A DNA stretch of 64,000 nt from Shewanella acanthi (GTDB lineage Bacteria > Pseudomonadota > Gammaproteobacteria > Enterobacterales > Shewanellaceae): NCBI RefSeq assembly GCF_019457475.1, contig NZ_CP080413.1, forward strand, positions 310,001-374,000, in the 5' to 3' direction. Shown piece after piece: positions 1 through 9,416 of this stretch (positions are counted from its first letter, which is position 1; every line of letters starts with the position of its first letter). The notes below the pieces were generated by a model, which was not told where the DNA came from, searched no databases, and worked only from the letters and a program-made list of their open reading frames with translations. A program made the position numbers and the translations under genes.

Positions 1-1
1 A

Positions 2-1504
2 ATTGTCAGGCGCTGCTTTTATCTCAAATGCGGTGTTTACCTAAGCCGCGCCGATGAGAACAAAGATTGGCGTTATCCTAAGATGCAGCAGTTAGTGCAG
101 GACTGGCAGTGGCCCGACAGTCTTATCCAGACGTTGGATGACTGTGAACATTGGCATAGCGGCCAGCTGCATTGGTTTAACGATCAACTCAATCAATTAT
201 TGCTCGCGAGTTATCAGACTCTTTTACGGTTTGCATCGACCCATGCCCTTAACGAAGGGCTGAGGATTGAAGAGCTAGGCATGTTAACGCGCAAGCTACA
301 TACCTATTTCAGTCAAGACGAAGATCAGATTGCTAAGCTCAATTTGCTCTGGAGTCGAACGGTGGCCGAGTCCGAAGTGACTATGGTCTCAAGCGATCAA
401 GAAAATCGCTATTACCTTTATCGGCAAGGGCCAAGTCCACAAAACCTATTAGGTGAGCCTGCAATTTGTAAGGGCAAGACACCGTCTGCACTAATGATTT
501 GGGCGTGTTTGAATGGCGTTTCGACGCCTGAGACTAAATGGCACGATTTCGGTCAGAGTAAGGTGAAGTCTCGCCGCTTAACAGAGGCCGCGCAGCGACT
601 GCTGAATTTTATCGACCACGACTGGCGGGTCTCTAAGCTCGATTTGTGTCAGCCCTGGCACTTTAGAAAGCTAATATTTGTGCTCAACCTCGATTGCGAC
701 CCCACCATCGAATGGCGCGGCCAAGAGATGATGGTCGACATGATGAATGCCAACGTATTCTCCCTTGGGCGTAAAAAGGAAAATATGCTCGGCGCCTTGG
801 ATGCGATTTGTTTGAACAGTTGGGGTGAGTGGCAATGCCATCGCTTTGAGGGCGAAACCGCCGTTTTGCAGGCGCTCGCGTTTGTGACGCCGGGTCTTAG
901 ACGTGCTACCCAGAGCGTTGATATGGACGTGATCAGCTGCTCGCAAAAACTCAGGCCACAGCTTAAGTTGGCGGTGAAAAACCTGCTCAGACAAACCGTG
1001 CGTCTTTGTCGGCAGGCACAGCCGTCGAGCACCTTAGTGCAACCACTGCAAATCAGTCACACCCGCTATGGCATTTTCTTTAATGCGCTGGGGATGGCCT
1101 ACCAAGATTTAAGTGATGCAAAGTCTTTTTATCAGCAGTTATCGCACTCGCATTTAGTACAGTTGCCGCGACCTAAACTAGGTGACGATCCTTTTACCAG
1201 TATGCCCAAGATTATTCAGAACTTTGCGGCTAAGGGTGCGATTCAATATTTCCTGCGTCAGCGCGCCGACAATTTGGATGTGTTTATCCTCGATGAGGAC
1301 AATCAGCTGAGTCACTATGTACAGTCGGGCTCGAATATGGCGGAGCTAGTGAACAAAGTGAGTCATCACTATGTATTTGATGAATATTATGCGGCTAAGG
1401 CGAGATTTAATATTCCGCAATTCTTCCATTTAGTGCGGGTGGCGGGCGAGCTAACGGTAATGCCCTTTGGGGTGGATTTAACCAATGCAGATGTGGAGTT
1501 TTAG
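2..1504 (+). CDS. cyaA: Adenylate cyclase class I, C-terminal part (truncated by window edge)
   Basis: Makes cAMP from ATP for CRP signalling. The open frame runs from base 2 without a start codon, so the N-terminal catalytic domain lies outside the window. The first residues visible (RRCFYLKCGVYLSRA) and the following roughly 480 residues resemble the C-terminal regulatory half of enterobacterial CyaA. The convergent cyaY immediately downstream is the classical neighbour and supports the call. An internal ATG at 83 would give 473 residues, but the frame is open and CyaA-like upstream of it. Class I identity rests on remembered resemblance. Confidence 0.93.
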   Translation: MVRRCFYLKCGVYLSRADENKDWRYPKMQQLVQDWQWPDSLIQTLDDCEHWHSGQLHWFNDQLNQLLLASYQTLLRFASTHALNEGLRIEELGMLTRKLHTYFSQDEDQIAKLNLLWSRTVAESEVTMVSSDQENRYYLYRQGPSPQNLLGEPAICKGKTPSALMIWACLNGVSTPETKWHDFGQSKVKSRRLTEAAQRLLNFIDHDWRVSKLDLCQPWHFRKLIFVLNLDCDPTIEWRGQEMMVDMMNANVFSLGRKKENMLGALDAICLNSWGEWQCHRFEGETAVLQALAFVTPGLRRATQSVDMDVISCSQKLRPQLKLAVKNLLRQTVRLCRQAQPSSTLVQPLQISHTRYGIFFNALGMAYQDLSDAKSFYQQLSHSHLVQLPRPKLGDDPFTSMPKIIQNFAAKGAIQYFLRQRADNLDVFILDEDNQLSHYVQSGSNMAELVNKVSHHYVFDEYYAAKARFNIPQFFHLVRVAGELTVMPFGVDLTNADVEF

Positions 1505-1522
1505 GCGGGAGTGACTCCCGCC
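1504..1522. terminator. Hairpin between convergent cyaA and cyaY
   Basis: GGCGGGAG, TGA loop, CTCCCGCC: a perfect 8-bp GC-rich stem that begins in the last base of the cyaA stop codon and ends 9 bp before the cyaY stop. No U-run follows on either strand, so it is a transcript-end hairpin rather than a textbook intrinsic terminator. Confidence 0.5.
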
Positions 1523-1530
1523 CAAACAGC

Positions 1531-1860
1531 TTAGAAGCTTAAGTCGATACCGCTTTGACGAAGGATCGACTCCTGAACAAAAGGCATAAACTCGCCGCCG
1601 TTGCGGCCGTCAATCCATTTTCCGTCAACAAAACCAAAGTGATAGCCACCAAAGCGGGTCGCTACCCAGATTTCGTGTAGGGGTTCTTGTTTGTTAATGA
1701 CGATCTTCGAACCATCGACAAATTCCAGTTGTAAAACGTTGCCGCTGGCGTCGATATCGACATCGGCGTCCTGTTCATCAATCGCGGTTTCAATGGCGGA
1801 TTCTATCGCTTGGAACATGTCATCGGCGAGCTGGTGAAATTCTGTATCTGTCATGGCCAT
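1531..1860 (-). CDS. cyaY: CyaY, bacterial frataxin homologue
   Basis: Iron-binding cytoplasmic protein that modulates the IscS/IscU iron-sulfur cluster assembly machinery. It has 109 residues, the usual family length of 105-110. The N-terminal helix is rich in Asp and Glu ([17 protein letters not shown]...[10 protein letters not shown]), forming the acidic iron-binding ridge. The beta-sheet core carries the [15 protein letters not shown] and GGYHF motifs typical of frataxins. It is convergent with cyaA and divergent from lptM, as in enterobacteria. Confidence 0.95.
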   Translation of the reverse strand: MAMTDTEFHQLADDMFQAIESAIETAIDEQDADVDIDASGNVLQLEFVDGSKIVINKQEPLHEIWVATRFGGYHFGFVDGKWIDGRNGGEFMPFVQESILRQSGIDLSF

Positions 1861-1927
1861 GCATTTCTGTCCTTTGCTTTCGTCAAGATGGGTGCGATTA
1901 TAAGGCCATTAGTCACTAGATGCACAG

Positions 1928-2125
1928 ATGTTGAGAAAAATGAGACTGTTTTTATTGTTATTGCTTGGTAGCCTATTCATCACGGCATGCGGCCAAAAAG
2001 GGCCTCTGTACAAATCCTCAGCAGCAGAGGTGACTCAGCCTAAAAAACTTAAAACGCCAAAGAGCGTGGCGACTGAGGCACAGCCGAGTGCGGTAAGCCA
2101 AGCAGAAGCTGAAAAAACACAATAA
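1928..2125 (+). CDS. lptM: LptM (YifL)-type small lipoprotein
   Basis: Small outer-membrane lipoprotein of 65 residues. A hydrophobic signal (MRLFLLLLLGSLFITAC) ends in a lipobox with Cys about residue 22, followed by the hallmark GQKGPLYK of the YifL/LptM family. LptM is known to assist maturation of the LptD/LptE translocon. The rest is a low-complexity Lys/Ala/Glu tail. The position between cyaY and lysA/dapF matches the family's usual locus. A second ATG at 1940 could be the start, as neither has a strong ribosome binding site. Cotranscription with lysA, 40 bp downstream, is likely. Confidence 0.88.
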   Translation: MLRKMRLFLLLLLGSLFITACGQKGPLYKSSAAEVTQPKKLKTPKSVATEAQPSAVSQAEAEKTQ

Positions 2126-2165
2126 AGATAAAGAAATAATAAAAATCGCAGTAAGGAATCGGACA

Positions 2166-3410
2166 TTGGATCACTTTCTCTACCAAAATAACACCCTACA
2201 TGCTGAAGGCTGTCAGGTTAACGATTTAGCTAAAACCTATGGCACCCCACTGTACATTTATTCACGCGCAACCTTAGAGCGTCACTGGCACGCGTTTAAT
2301 AATGCGGTGGCCAGCCACCCGCATTTGATTTGTTACGCGGTAAAAGCCAACTCTAACTTAGCCGTACTTAATGTGCTGGCGCGCCTTGGCAGTGGTTTTG
2401 ATATCGTCTCTGGTGGTGAACTTGCCCGTGTTATTGAGGCCGGTGGTGATCCTGCGAAAGTCGTGTTCTCGGGCGTAGGTAAAACCGTTGCTGAAATGGA
2501 GCAAGCATTAAACCTAGGTATTTACTGCTTTAACGTCGAATCGAGCGCCGAGCTTGAGCAACTCAACGAAGTTGCGGGCCGTTTAGATAAAGTTGCCCCA
2601 GTGTCTCTGCGCGTTAACCCAGACGTAGATGCTGGTACTCACCCCTATATTTCGACGGGTCTTAAGGAAAACAAATTCGGTATCGCGATGGATGAGGCCG
2701 AAGTCGTGTTTGCCCGCGCCCATGAATTACCGAATCTTAAGGTGAAAGGCGTGGATTGCCATATCGGTTCACAACTCACAGAGATTCAACCTTTCCTCGA
2801 TGCGATGGACAGAATGTTAGCCTTGATAGACCGTTTGGCCGCGCAAGGTATTGTGATTGAACATTTCGACGTCGGTGGCGGGTTAGGCGTGACCTATGAC
2901 GATGAAACACCACCGCACCCAGATGTTTATGCGGCAGCGCTGCTGGAACGTTTAGGTGATCGTCAGCTTAAGCTCATTTTTGAGCCAGGCCGCGCCATTG
3001 CCGCGAATGCGGGGATTTTCGTGACTGAGGTGCTGTATCTTAAGGAAAACAGCGACAAGAACTTTGCGATTGTCGATGGCGCAATGAACGATTTAATTCG
3101 TCCAGCGCTTTATAGTGCTTGGCAGAACATTATTCCTGTGAATCCGCGCAATGAGCCAACCCACAAATTCGATATCGTGGGCCCAGTGTGCGAGACCGGT
3201 GACTTTTTAGGTAAAGACCGTGACTTAGCCATCGCCGCAGGTGACTTATTAGTCGTGCGTTCGAGCGGTGCCTACGGTTTTGCCATGGCGTCTAACTACA
3301 ATACCCGTCCGCGTGCGGCCGAGGTGATGGTCGATGGTGACAAGGCTTATCTCGTGCGTGAGCGAGAAAAATTAGCGCAACTGTGGCAAGGTGAGCAGCT
3401 GCTGCCTTAG
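2166..3410 (+). CDS. lysA: Diaminopimelate decarboxylase
   Basis: PLP enzyme converting meso-diaminopimelate to lysine, the last step of lysine synthesis. It has 414 residues, standard length. The YAVKANSN motif carries the PLP lysine, GGGLGV forms the phosphate-binding loop, EPGRAI follows, and GPVCETGD holds the catalytic Cys. The start is TTG: AAGGA at 2153-2157 sits 8 nt upstream, and the downstream MDHFLYQNNTLHAEG matches the family N-terminus. It follows lptM closely and probably shares its promoter. Confidence 0.95.
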   Translation: MDHFLYQNNTLHAEGCQVNDLAKTYGTPLYIYSRATLERHWHAFNNAVASHPHLICYAVKANSNLAVLNVLARLGSGFDIVSGGELARVIEAGGDPAKVVFSGVGKTVAEMEQALNLGIYCFNVESSAELEQLNEVAGRLDKVAPVSLRVNPDVDAGTHPYISTGLKENKFGIAMDEAEVVFARAHELPNLKVKGVDCHIGSQLTEIQPFLDAMDRMLALIDRLAAQGIVIEHFDVGGGLGVTYDDETPPHPDVYAAALLERLGDRQLKLIFEPGRAIAANAGIFVTEVLYLKENSDKNFAIVDGAMNDLIRPALYSAWQNIIPVNPRNEPTHKFDIVGPVCETGDFLGKDRDLAIAAGDLLVVRSSGAYGFAMASNYNTRPRAAEVMVDGDKAYLVREREKLAQLWQGEQLLP

Positions 3411-3684
3411 GCTAATCTCAGCTCAGGATAATAAATGTATATCAAACAGCTCTTTGTGCCGCTTAACTAGGTTGAATTGACTTACAATTGGCTTGCTATT
3501 GTTGCGGTAATTCGCCTTGTCATCAGTGCAAAGCCTAAGTTTGAAGTAACGTGCTTAATTTATGCTGTGTTGATTGGATTTATTCATCTCTAAACCAGAG
3601 TTGAGGTTAGAGTAAAATATTATATTGATTCAGGCGCTTGACTAGGGACTGTTAGCAAGCGCCAAGGCTTAAAGGATAAGTATC
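3411..3684. other. lysA-dapF intergenic region
   Basis: AT-rich 274-bp spacer with no ORF or strong hairpin. A TATATT hexamer at 3621-3626 could be a -10 element for dapF, but the -35 candidate (TTGAGG at 3601) is only 14 bp away, so I do not call a promoter. Confidence 0.4.
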
Positions 3685-4512
3685 TTGATCCAATTCACTA
3701 AGATGCACGGGCTGGGCAATGACTTTATGGTGGTCGACGGTGTCACTCAGAATGTGTTCTTTTCGCCTGAGCAAATTCGTCGCTTAGCCGACAGGAATTT
3801 CGGCATTGGTTTCGACCAGTTACTCTTGGTCGAGCCGCCCTATGATCCCGATTTGGATTTTCATTACCGTATCTTCAACGCCGATGGGGGCGAAGTTGAA
3901 AACTGTGGTAACGGCGCCCGCTGTTTTGCCCGTTTCGTGCGTAGCAAGGGACTGACTAATAAGAATAAAATTCGCGTCAGCACCGCCGTGGGTAAGATGA
4001 CATTGCGCCTCGAGCGCGATGGCACAGTGACCGTTAATATGGGCGTGCCTATTCTCGAACCGAGCCAAATTCCTTTCAAGGCCAAAAAAGCCGAGAAAAC
4101 TTATCTCCTGCAAACACCGCAGCAAACCTTCCTTTGCGGTGCCGCTTCTATGGGCAATCCCCACTGCGTGCTTGAAGTTGAAGATGTGGCCAATGCTAAT
4201 GTGGCCGAAATCGGCGCTATGCTGACGAAACATGAGCGTTTTCCTCGCGGAGTCAACGTTGGATTTATGCAGGTCGTAAACTCAGGCTATATTAAGTTAA
4301 GGGTTTATGAGCGCGGCGCGGCCGAAACCTTGGCCTGTGGTACGGGTGCCTGTGCAGCTGTAGTTGTTGGTCAAATCCAAGGCAAGTTAGATCAGCAGGT
4401 TAGAGTAGATTTACCCGGTGGCACTTTAACCATCAATTGGGAAGGCGAAGGCAAGCCACTGTGGATGACGGGCCCTGCGCAGCACGTATATGACGGACAA
4501 ATTCAGTTATGA
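3685..4512 (+). CDS. dapF: Diaminopimelate epimerase
   Basis: Interconverts LL- and meso-diaminopimelate, supplying both lysine and peptidoglycan. It has 275 residues, normal length. Both catalytic cysteines are present, in ENCGNGARC near residue 75 and [10 protein letters not shown] near residue 217, and the N-terminus [16 protein letters not shown] is diagnostic. The start is TTG with AAAGGA 8 nt upstream (3671-3676). The stop overlaps the next gene's start (ATGA), implying translational coupling to the DUF484 gene. Confidence 0.96.
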   Translation: MIQFTKMHGLGNDFMVVDGVTQNVFFSPEQIRRLADRNFGIGFDQLLLVEPPYDPDLDFHYRIFNADGGEVENCGNGARCFARFVRSKGLTNKNKIRVSTAVGKMTLRLERDGTVTVNMGVPILEPSQIPFKAKKAEKTYLLQTPQQTFLCGAASMGNPHCVLEVEDVANANVAEIGAMLTKHERFPRGVNVGFMQVVNSGYIKLRVYERGAAETLACGTGACAAVVVGQIQGKLDQQVRVDLPGGTLTINWEGEGKPLWMTGPAQHVYDGQIQL

Positions 4513-5144
4513 CAGAGACAATGATACCGCAGTCTAATCTGCCTTTTGATGAGTTGATCATTCGCGAGTATCTGCTCGACAATCCGGATTTTTTTAATCG
4601 TTATCCCGAGCTGTTATTGGCGATGCGTTTGCCTCACCTCGACCGTGGGGCGGTATCTTTGGTTGAGCGTCGCCAGGAGCTGTTGCGTCAGCGAGTCGCC
4701 CAGTTAGAGGAAGAGATCACCAGCCTCCTAGCTATGGCCGCCCGTAACGAGAAAATTTTCGTATTCAACACTGAGTTGTCGTTTAAGTTGCTCGATTGCG
4801 TGAATTTAGAGTCGCTTAAAGAAGTACTCGCGGATAGTTTGAAAGAGCAGTTCCATTTTACCCATGTGCGTCTTATCAGCGTGCTCGAAGCCGATGTCGA
4901 GATGAAAGCCATTTGGGAACAGCGCCTTCGTAAACAGTATTACTTTGGTCGCTTAACCCAGCAGGAAGCCAAGCGTTTATTCGGCAGTGAAGTGGGCTCG
5001 GTAGCGCTTGTGAAGTTAGCCGATGATATGCCGGTGATTTTTGCCGTGGCGAGTCAGGATGCCGCCCATTTCCACCCCGATATGGATAACACCTTACTCG
5101 AACAACTACGCCGATTATTGGCCCATATGTTGGCTAAGCTCTGA
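4509..5144 (+). CDS. DUF484 family protein (YigA-like)
   Basis: Protein of 211 residues of unknown precise function. The N-terminal [20 protein letters not shown] segment and a coiled coil around [20 protein letters not shown] precede a GAF-like C-terminal half, the DUF484 architecture. It overlaps dapF by 4 bp and is followed by xerC, the conserved dapF-yigA-xerC-yigB order of gammaproteobacteria. No catalytic motif is visible. Confidence 0.88.
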   Translation: MTETMIPQSNLPFDELIIREYLLDNPDFFNRYPELLLAMRLPHLDRGAVSLVERRQELLRQRVAQLEEEITSLLAMAARNEKIFVFNTELSFKLLDCVNLESLKEVLADSLKEQFHFTHVRLISVLEADVEMKAIWEQRLRKQYYFGRLTQQEAKRLFGSEVGSVALVKLADDMPVIFAVASQDAAHFHPDMDNTLLEQLRRLLAHMLAKL

Positions 5145-5249
5145 TCGGCGTGTGTCTTGTCATTTGAATGGTAACTTGGCTGCAATCCTGTATTTCAGTG
5201 CGTTGCAGTTAGGTAAAACTGGATGATGTTAGCACGGTGACTCACTCTT

Positions 5250-6149
5250 ATGTCTGAACCTTGCAGCCAATATTTACAGCAGTTTGAGACCTATATGCGC
5301 TCGGAGCGCCAACTCTCGGCGCACACTGTCCGCAATTATCTCTATGAATTGCAGCGCGGCAGCGAGTTGCTGCCCGAAGGCATTAACCTTATTAACGTTG
5401 GGCGTGAGCATTGGCAGCAGGTGATGGCCAAGTTACACCGCCAAGGGCTAAGCCCGCGCTCTCTTTCATTGTGGTTATCCGCCATCAAGCAATGGGGCGA
5501 GTTTTTACTGCGGGCCGAAGTTATCAGCCTTAATCCTGCCAAGGGGTTAAGTGCGCCTAAACAGGCTAAGCCGCTGCCGAAAAATATCGATGTCGATTCC
5601 TTAAGTCACCTGTTAGAAATCGATAGTGACGATCCCCTCGCGCTGCGTGACAAAGCCATTATGGAGCTGTTTTATTCCAGCGGTTTACGTTTAGCGGAAT
5701 TAGCCGCGCTCGATGTGCAAAGTATCCAGTACGACCAACATGAAGTGCGCGTAGTGGGTAAGGGCAATAAGGATCGTATCGTCCCTGTTGGAAGAGTGGC
5801 GATTAAGGCGCTGAAAGCTTGGTTAAATTGCCGCGAGGCTATTGCCTGTGAGGATAACGCGCTGTTTGTGACCCAGCAGGGTAAAAGGTTATCCCACCGC
5901 AGTATTCAAGTACGAATGAACAAATGGGGCCAAGAGCAGGCACTGGCGATGCGAGTGCACCCTCACAAACTCAGGCATTCCTTTGCGACCCATATGCTTG
6001 AATCCAGTGCCGATCTGCGGGCGGTACAGGAGTTACTGGGCCATGAGAATTTGTCGACCACCCAAATCTACACTAGCTTGGATTTTCAGCATTTAGCTAA
6101 GGTGTATGATAGTGCCCATCCGAGGGCGAAAAAACAGCAGGATAAATGA
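5250..6149 (+). CDS. xerC: Tyrosine recombinase XerC
   Basis: Site-specific recombinase that works with XerD and FtsK at dif to resolve chromosome dimers. It has 299 residues. An N-terminal SAM-like DNA-binding domain (about 1-95) is followed by a catalytic domain with the expected Arg in SSGLRLAEL, the Lys region [34 protein letters not shown] and the nucleophilic Tyr in the last motif. It overlaps yigB (ATGA), so the two are coupled. Confidence 0.95.
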   Translation: MSEPCSQYLQQFETYMRSERQLSAHTVRNYLYELQRGSELLPEGINLINVGREHWQQVMAKLHRQGLSPRSLSLWLSAIKQWGEFLLRAEVISLNPAKGLSAPKQAKPLPKNIDVDSLSHLLEIDSDDPLALRDKAIMELFYSSGLRLAELAALDVQSIQYDQHEVRVVGKGNKDRIVPVGRVAIKALKAWLNCREAIACEDNALFVTQQGKRLSHRSIQVRMNKWGQEQALAMRVHPHKLRHSFATHMLESSADLRAVQELLGHENLSTTQIYTSLDFQHLAKVYDSAHPRAKKQQDK

Positions 6150-6871
6150 TGCGTTGTTACCTAAGACCGCAAAATATCAAGGCTATCAGTTTCGACCTCG
6201 ATGACACACTCTACGATAACTACCCGCATATCTTAAGGGCTGAAGAGCAGTTAATTCAGTTTTTACATCAACAATATCCCTTAACCCAGAATTGGCATTT
6301 TCACGATTGGCGCATTCTTAAATTGCAGTTGTTAAAGCAACATCCTGAGCTTGCCCACGATACCTCGGCAGCGAGGGTTGCAACACTCGAAAAAGGTTTA
6401 GCGGAGCTCGGTTACAGCGACGCAGAGGCAAAGCTCGGCGCTCAGGCGGGGCTTGATTGTTTTTACTACCACCGCAGCGATTTTAAGGTATCAAACGAGG
6501 TGCTTAAGCTGCTCAGCGAATTAGCTAAGTATTATCGTCTGATTGGCATTACTAATGGCAATGTGGATGCTAAGCGGATTGGTCTTAGTGATAGCTTTGA
6601 ATTTGTACTGCACCCTGGCAACGGGGTGCGGATGAAACCCGCAAAGGATATGTTCGATCTTGCCTGTGAGCGGCTCAACATTGAGCATAAGCAACTGCTA
6701 CATGTTGGCGATAGTATGAATGCCGATGTTAAGGGGGCGAGACTTGCGGGGTGTCAGTCGGTGTGGTTAAACCCCAGTTTTGGCCGAGTCGAAACAATAC
6801 CGATAACCGCAATACTGCCCCATGTGGAGATCACTGCTCTTCATGGGCTTGCGCACCTGTTATTGCCGTAA
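6146..6871 (+). CDS. yigB: HAD-family phosphatase YigB
   Basis: Haloacid dehalogenase-type phosphatase of 241 residues. In E. coli YigB dephosphorylates FMN and other small phosphates. Motif I is [11 protein letters not shown] near residue 16, motif II is the Thr/Asn in GITNGN, motif III is the Lys of RMKPAKDMF, and motif IV is [13 protein letters not shown]. It overlaps xerC by 4 bp and is the last gene of the lysine/xerC run. The substrate cannot be read from the sequence. Confidence 0.9.
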   Translation: MMRCYLRPQNIKAISFDLDDTLYDNYPHILRAEEQLIQFLHQQYPLTQNWHFHDWRILKLQLLKQHPELAHDTSAARVATLEKGLAELGYSDAEAKLGAQAGLDCFYYHRSDFKVSNEVLKLLSELAKYYRLIGITNGNVDAKRIGLSDSFEFVLHPGNGVRMKPAKDMFDLACERLNIEHKQLLHVGDSMNADVKGARLAGCQSVWLNPSFGRVETIPITAILPHVEITALHGLAHLLLP

Positions 6872-6888
6872 ACCTTCAAGTCACCCTG

Positions 6889-7392
6889 TTAACGGCCCTT
6901 TAGCAACTTATTACAATGGTGGGCGCGGCGCATTAGCTGCGTCACCTGCCTTCGGCTGGCGTGCATATCCGCATCGCCGACGCGAAAATAAGTGCCTGTA
7001 TATGCATCACCGCCAATAAAAATAGGCTTTAAGTGTTCGGGCGCTTCTGGGACGCGGATCCGAATAAGCTTTTTATTCAAGATTTCAATTAGCTGCACAT
7101 CAGATAATGCCAATATGTTGTGGCTGGTTTGGCTTGGATCGTCGAGGATTTCCCAAAAGTGCTCTAACACCGGCAGGGGATTGGCAATACCCTCGATGGT
7201 GAACTGTCCCTGATCTTCCCGTACCCCGAGAATAATCTCGCCCCCTAAGGTGTTGGCAAAAGAGCTATAGGTTGCCCAGATATCTTCGGGCAATTGTCCT
7301 TGGCCATCGCGCCCAGCGGCGAGCTTAAATTCCACTTGGGCGGATTCGTGTAAATCTGAAATATCATCGAGCACAAAGGGAGGATTATTCAT
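6889..7392 (-). CDS. AlbA_2 (Schlafen-like) domain protein
   Basis: Protein of 167 residues with the AlbA_2 fold signature: HESAQVEFKLAAGRDGQGQLPEDIW, then SFANTLGGEIILGVREDQGQF. The C-terminus (YTGTYFRVGDADMHASRRQV) follows the same family. Larger relatives add a C-terminal ATPase/HTH region that is absent here, so this is a stand-alone domain. Family members are annotated as putative DNA-binding or nuclease-related regulators, and the function here is unknown. It is convergent with yigB, with an 18-bp gap. Confidence 0.72.
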   Translation of the reverse strand: MNNPPFVLDDISDLHESAQVEFKLAAGRDGQGQLPEDIWATYSSFANTLGGEIILGVREDQGQFTIEGIANPLPVLEHFWEILDDPSQTSHNILALSDVQLIEILNKKLIRIRVPEAPEHLKPIFIGGDAYTGTYFRVGDADMHASRRQVTQLMRRAHHCNKLLKGR

Positions 7393-7532
7393 GGATGTCT
7401 TATCCCTCTATAACACTTCACTTTTTGTAACATGCTAACCGATGAATGACCAGTTTTTCGCCAATCTAATGACCAGCGAAGTTGCTAGTGCATTTTGATC
7501 AGGGGAGGTGTGGTGAGAGCGATTAAAGGAAA

Positions 7533-7566
7533 AGGCGAAACGCTTGAATCCAAAAGCGTTTCGCCT
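7533..7566 (-). terminator. Strong intrinsic terminator of the SurE-like/lipoprotein operon
   Basis: Perfect 13-bp stem (AGGCGAAACGCTT at 7533-7545 with AAGCGTTTCGCCT at 7554-7566) and an 8-nt loop. On the minus strand the stem is followed by TTTTCCTTTAAT. It lies 54 bp past the stop of the minus-strand lipoprotein gene at 7620. Confidence 0.85.
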
Positions 7567-7619
7567 ACAGGGCGGTGCAATTACAGCGTTGTGGAATTAC
7601 TTTTAAGTGCCATCACAAC

Positions 7620-8267
7620 TTAGTGCTTAAACCAAATCCCCGAGAGCAGCGACTCTGGTAGGGTTACCACTAAGGTGTCGTCGGCGTTATAAAGCGAAGC
7701 GGTTGTGACTACGCCCTGCGCCGTCAGGTTTTTACAATCACTCTGTGACACATCGACGCTAGTGATGCCTTGTTGGCTAAATTGGCCGCTAAATTGACAA
7801 TCTAGCCACTCACCCGAGAAGCTTCCATCTTGATTAATAGTAACCTCTGCGACATCACCATCGACTAGCACTTGATAGTTACCCGCCAATGTAGCGATAT
7901 CCACAGTGCTCGCCTCGACTGCGCTAAAGCTGATACTTTGACCATTCAGCGTGCAAGTTAAGCTGCTTTCGTCCTGCTGGCATTGATGCTTACTATCGAA
8001 CTCAATTTGGCCAGTGGTGTTATCGAAACTCGCAGCCCACTGCATTTTCGTATCGCGCTCATCCAAACTTTGCAGGGTAATAAGCGCTGAATCCACTAAG
8101 TTGGCCTGCCACAGAATGGGCATACCTTCGTCGGTTAAACTCACGGCCTGATAGTGACCAGCGGTTATGCTGTGGCTTGGTGTTTCGACTGTCGGCTCGC
8201 TATGGTTATCGTCCCCACATCCCGTGAGCGCAATAATAGGTAGCCAAGAAAGAATGATGCGTTTCAT
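7620..8267 (-). CDS. Hypothetical lipoprotein
   Basis: Protein of 215 residues that I do not recognise. A short signal peptide with lipobox (LPIIALTGC) puts the lipidated Cys near residue 17, followed by a polar linker (GDDNHSEPTVETPSH). The remainder is beta-rich with repeated Gly/Ser-flanked strands and two likely disulfide cysteine pairs. It starts 9 bp after the SurE-like gene ends, so the two form an operon ending at the terminator at 7533-7566. A periplasm-facing outer membrane location is inferred. Confidence 0.75.
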   Translation of the reverse strand: MKRIILSWLPIIALTGCGDDNHSEPTVETPSHSITAGHYQAVSLTDEGMPILWQANLVDSALITLQSLDERDTKMQWAASFDNTTGQIEFDSKHQCQQDESSLTCTLNGQSISFSAVEASTVDIATLAGNYQVLVDGDVAEVTINQDGSFSGEWLDCQFSGQFSQQGITSVDVSQSDCKNLTAQGVVTTASLYNADDTLVVTLPESLLSGIWFKH

Positions 8268-8276
8268 GGCCTGCCC

Positions 8277-9275
8277 TTATTTAATTAGCGAGTTAAGTTT
8301 TAATTGAGTGAGCGCCGCTTTGGCTTGGCTTGCCTGCACTTGGGCATCGATAGTACTGATAGTGATATAACCGTTATATAGGGCAACGCCCTCGGAATCT
8401 TCGGCGTGATCTTTCACTAAATCTTCACCCTGGGCGAAGGAAATTCCCATTTTGCCATCGAGTAACTGTTTGGCCACCGCTGAAGCTGCAGCTTGATCGA
8501 GTCCTTTCGCCTCCATAATGCCCTGAGTCATGTAGTACATGGCGCTTGTGTCCTCGGCTAAATTGCTACGAAAGACGATATCGGCGCCCGCATTCCAACC
8601 CACTTGGGTAAACTTGTAGCCTTTGTTGTTATCAAGATCAGAAGGTGTATTGACGTTTAGACCCGTAAACGGTGGCAGTAGTGGTTGACCCTCGGAGCGC
8701 TGGGCTTCCAAAGTGCTGATGATATCGATAACGATCTTGGCAACTTTTGGCGCTTTTTCTGCATCACCATCGGCTGCGCTTATAGCAATAGCAGGAATAC
8801 CGCGGGTAATCGACACCATAGCCGCACCAAGGGTGCCTGAGCTGTTGTTTAAGTAACCTAAGTTATTGCCTTCATTAGGGCCTGAGATCACTAGATCGGG
8901 CGCCTTACCCCAAGCTGTTTGTGCTGCGACGTCGATACCGTGCAGTACCGCCATAATGGGCGTGCCTTCAACGTAGTTTGTAAAAGCTTTGCTAGTATCG
9001 GTATCGCCTACGCAGTACTGCATATCCTCCGCTTTAGTGTAATTGGTCACCACGGGCTTAAGAAAACTGATGGCGCCACCTTTACCACTTTGGCCTGTAC
9101 AAGGTGCCGACATAACGACATTGTGACCTGCTGATTTTAGGGCGCTGAACATGACCTGGATATTGTCAGTATTCCAGCTGTCATCATTAGTGAGCACAAT
9201 ATTTAAGGCGAAGGCTTGTGAGGCGAATAGGCTTGAAGCTAAAAGGCTAGCACAGAGCAAGGTGGGCTTGAACAT
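8277..9275 (-). CDS. Exported SurE-family 5'/3'-nucleotidase
   Basis: Metal-dependent phosphatase/nucleotidase homologous to SurE, but with a cleavable signal peptide (about residues 1-23, ending SLFASQAFA), so it probably acts in the periplasm. Metal ligands are recognisable: NDDS near the mature N-terminus (usually NDDG), the Ser in SGKGGAIS, and SGPNEGNNLG. It has 332 residues, longer than cytosolic SurE (about 250). It is not beside pcm/nlpD, so it is a paralogue rather than canonical surE. A 19-bp inverted repeat lies directly upstream of its ribosome binding site. Confidence 0.88.
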   Translation of the reverse strand: MFKPTLLCASLLASSLFASQAFALNIVLTNDDSWNTDNIQVMFSALKSAGHNVVMSAPCTGQSGKGGAISFLKPVVTNYTKAEDMQYCVGDTDTSKAFTNYVEGTPIMAVLHGIDVAAQTAWGKAPDLVISGPNEGNNLGYLNNSSGTLGAAMVSITRGIPAIAISAADGDAEKAPKVAKIVIDIISTLEAQRSEGQPLLPPFTGLNVNTPSDLDNNKGYKFTQVGWNAGADIVFRSNLAEDTSAMYYMTQGIMEAKGLDQAAASAVAKQLLDGKMGISFAQGEDLVKDHAEDSEGVALYNGYITISTIDAQVQASQAKAALTQLKLNSLIK

Positions 9276-9290
9276 CTAAAACTCCTGAAT

Positions 9291-9353
9291 AATCGTTAAC
9301 TTAATTGACGAGCGGGAGAATAGAGCTAAAAGATGTCAATTAAGTTAACGATT
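9291..9353. repeat. Perfect 19-bp inverted repeat upstream of the SurE-like gene
   Basis: Arms 9291-9309 (AATCGTTAACTTAATTGAC) and 9335-9353 are exact reverse complements separated by 25 bp. On the minus strand the second arm ends 4 nt before the AGGAG ribosome binding site (9282-9286) of the gene starting at 9275. No U-run follows, so this is not an intrinsic terminator. It could be a paired operator or a leader hairpin. Confidence 0.85.
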
Positions 9354-9416
9354 TGTTTCAGTATGATGTCCTTTAAAGTGTATCACTCTGAAGCAGTTAG
9401 GGATTCGTTGGGAGTA

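Noticed and set aside
3601..3626. dapF promoter TTGAGG/TATATT
   Set aside because: Spacing of 14 bp is too short for a normal sigma-70 promoter.
9291..9353. A miniature transposable element
   Set aside because: Only 63 bp in total with a 25-bp interior and no evident target-site duplication; a regulatory dyad is simpler.
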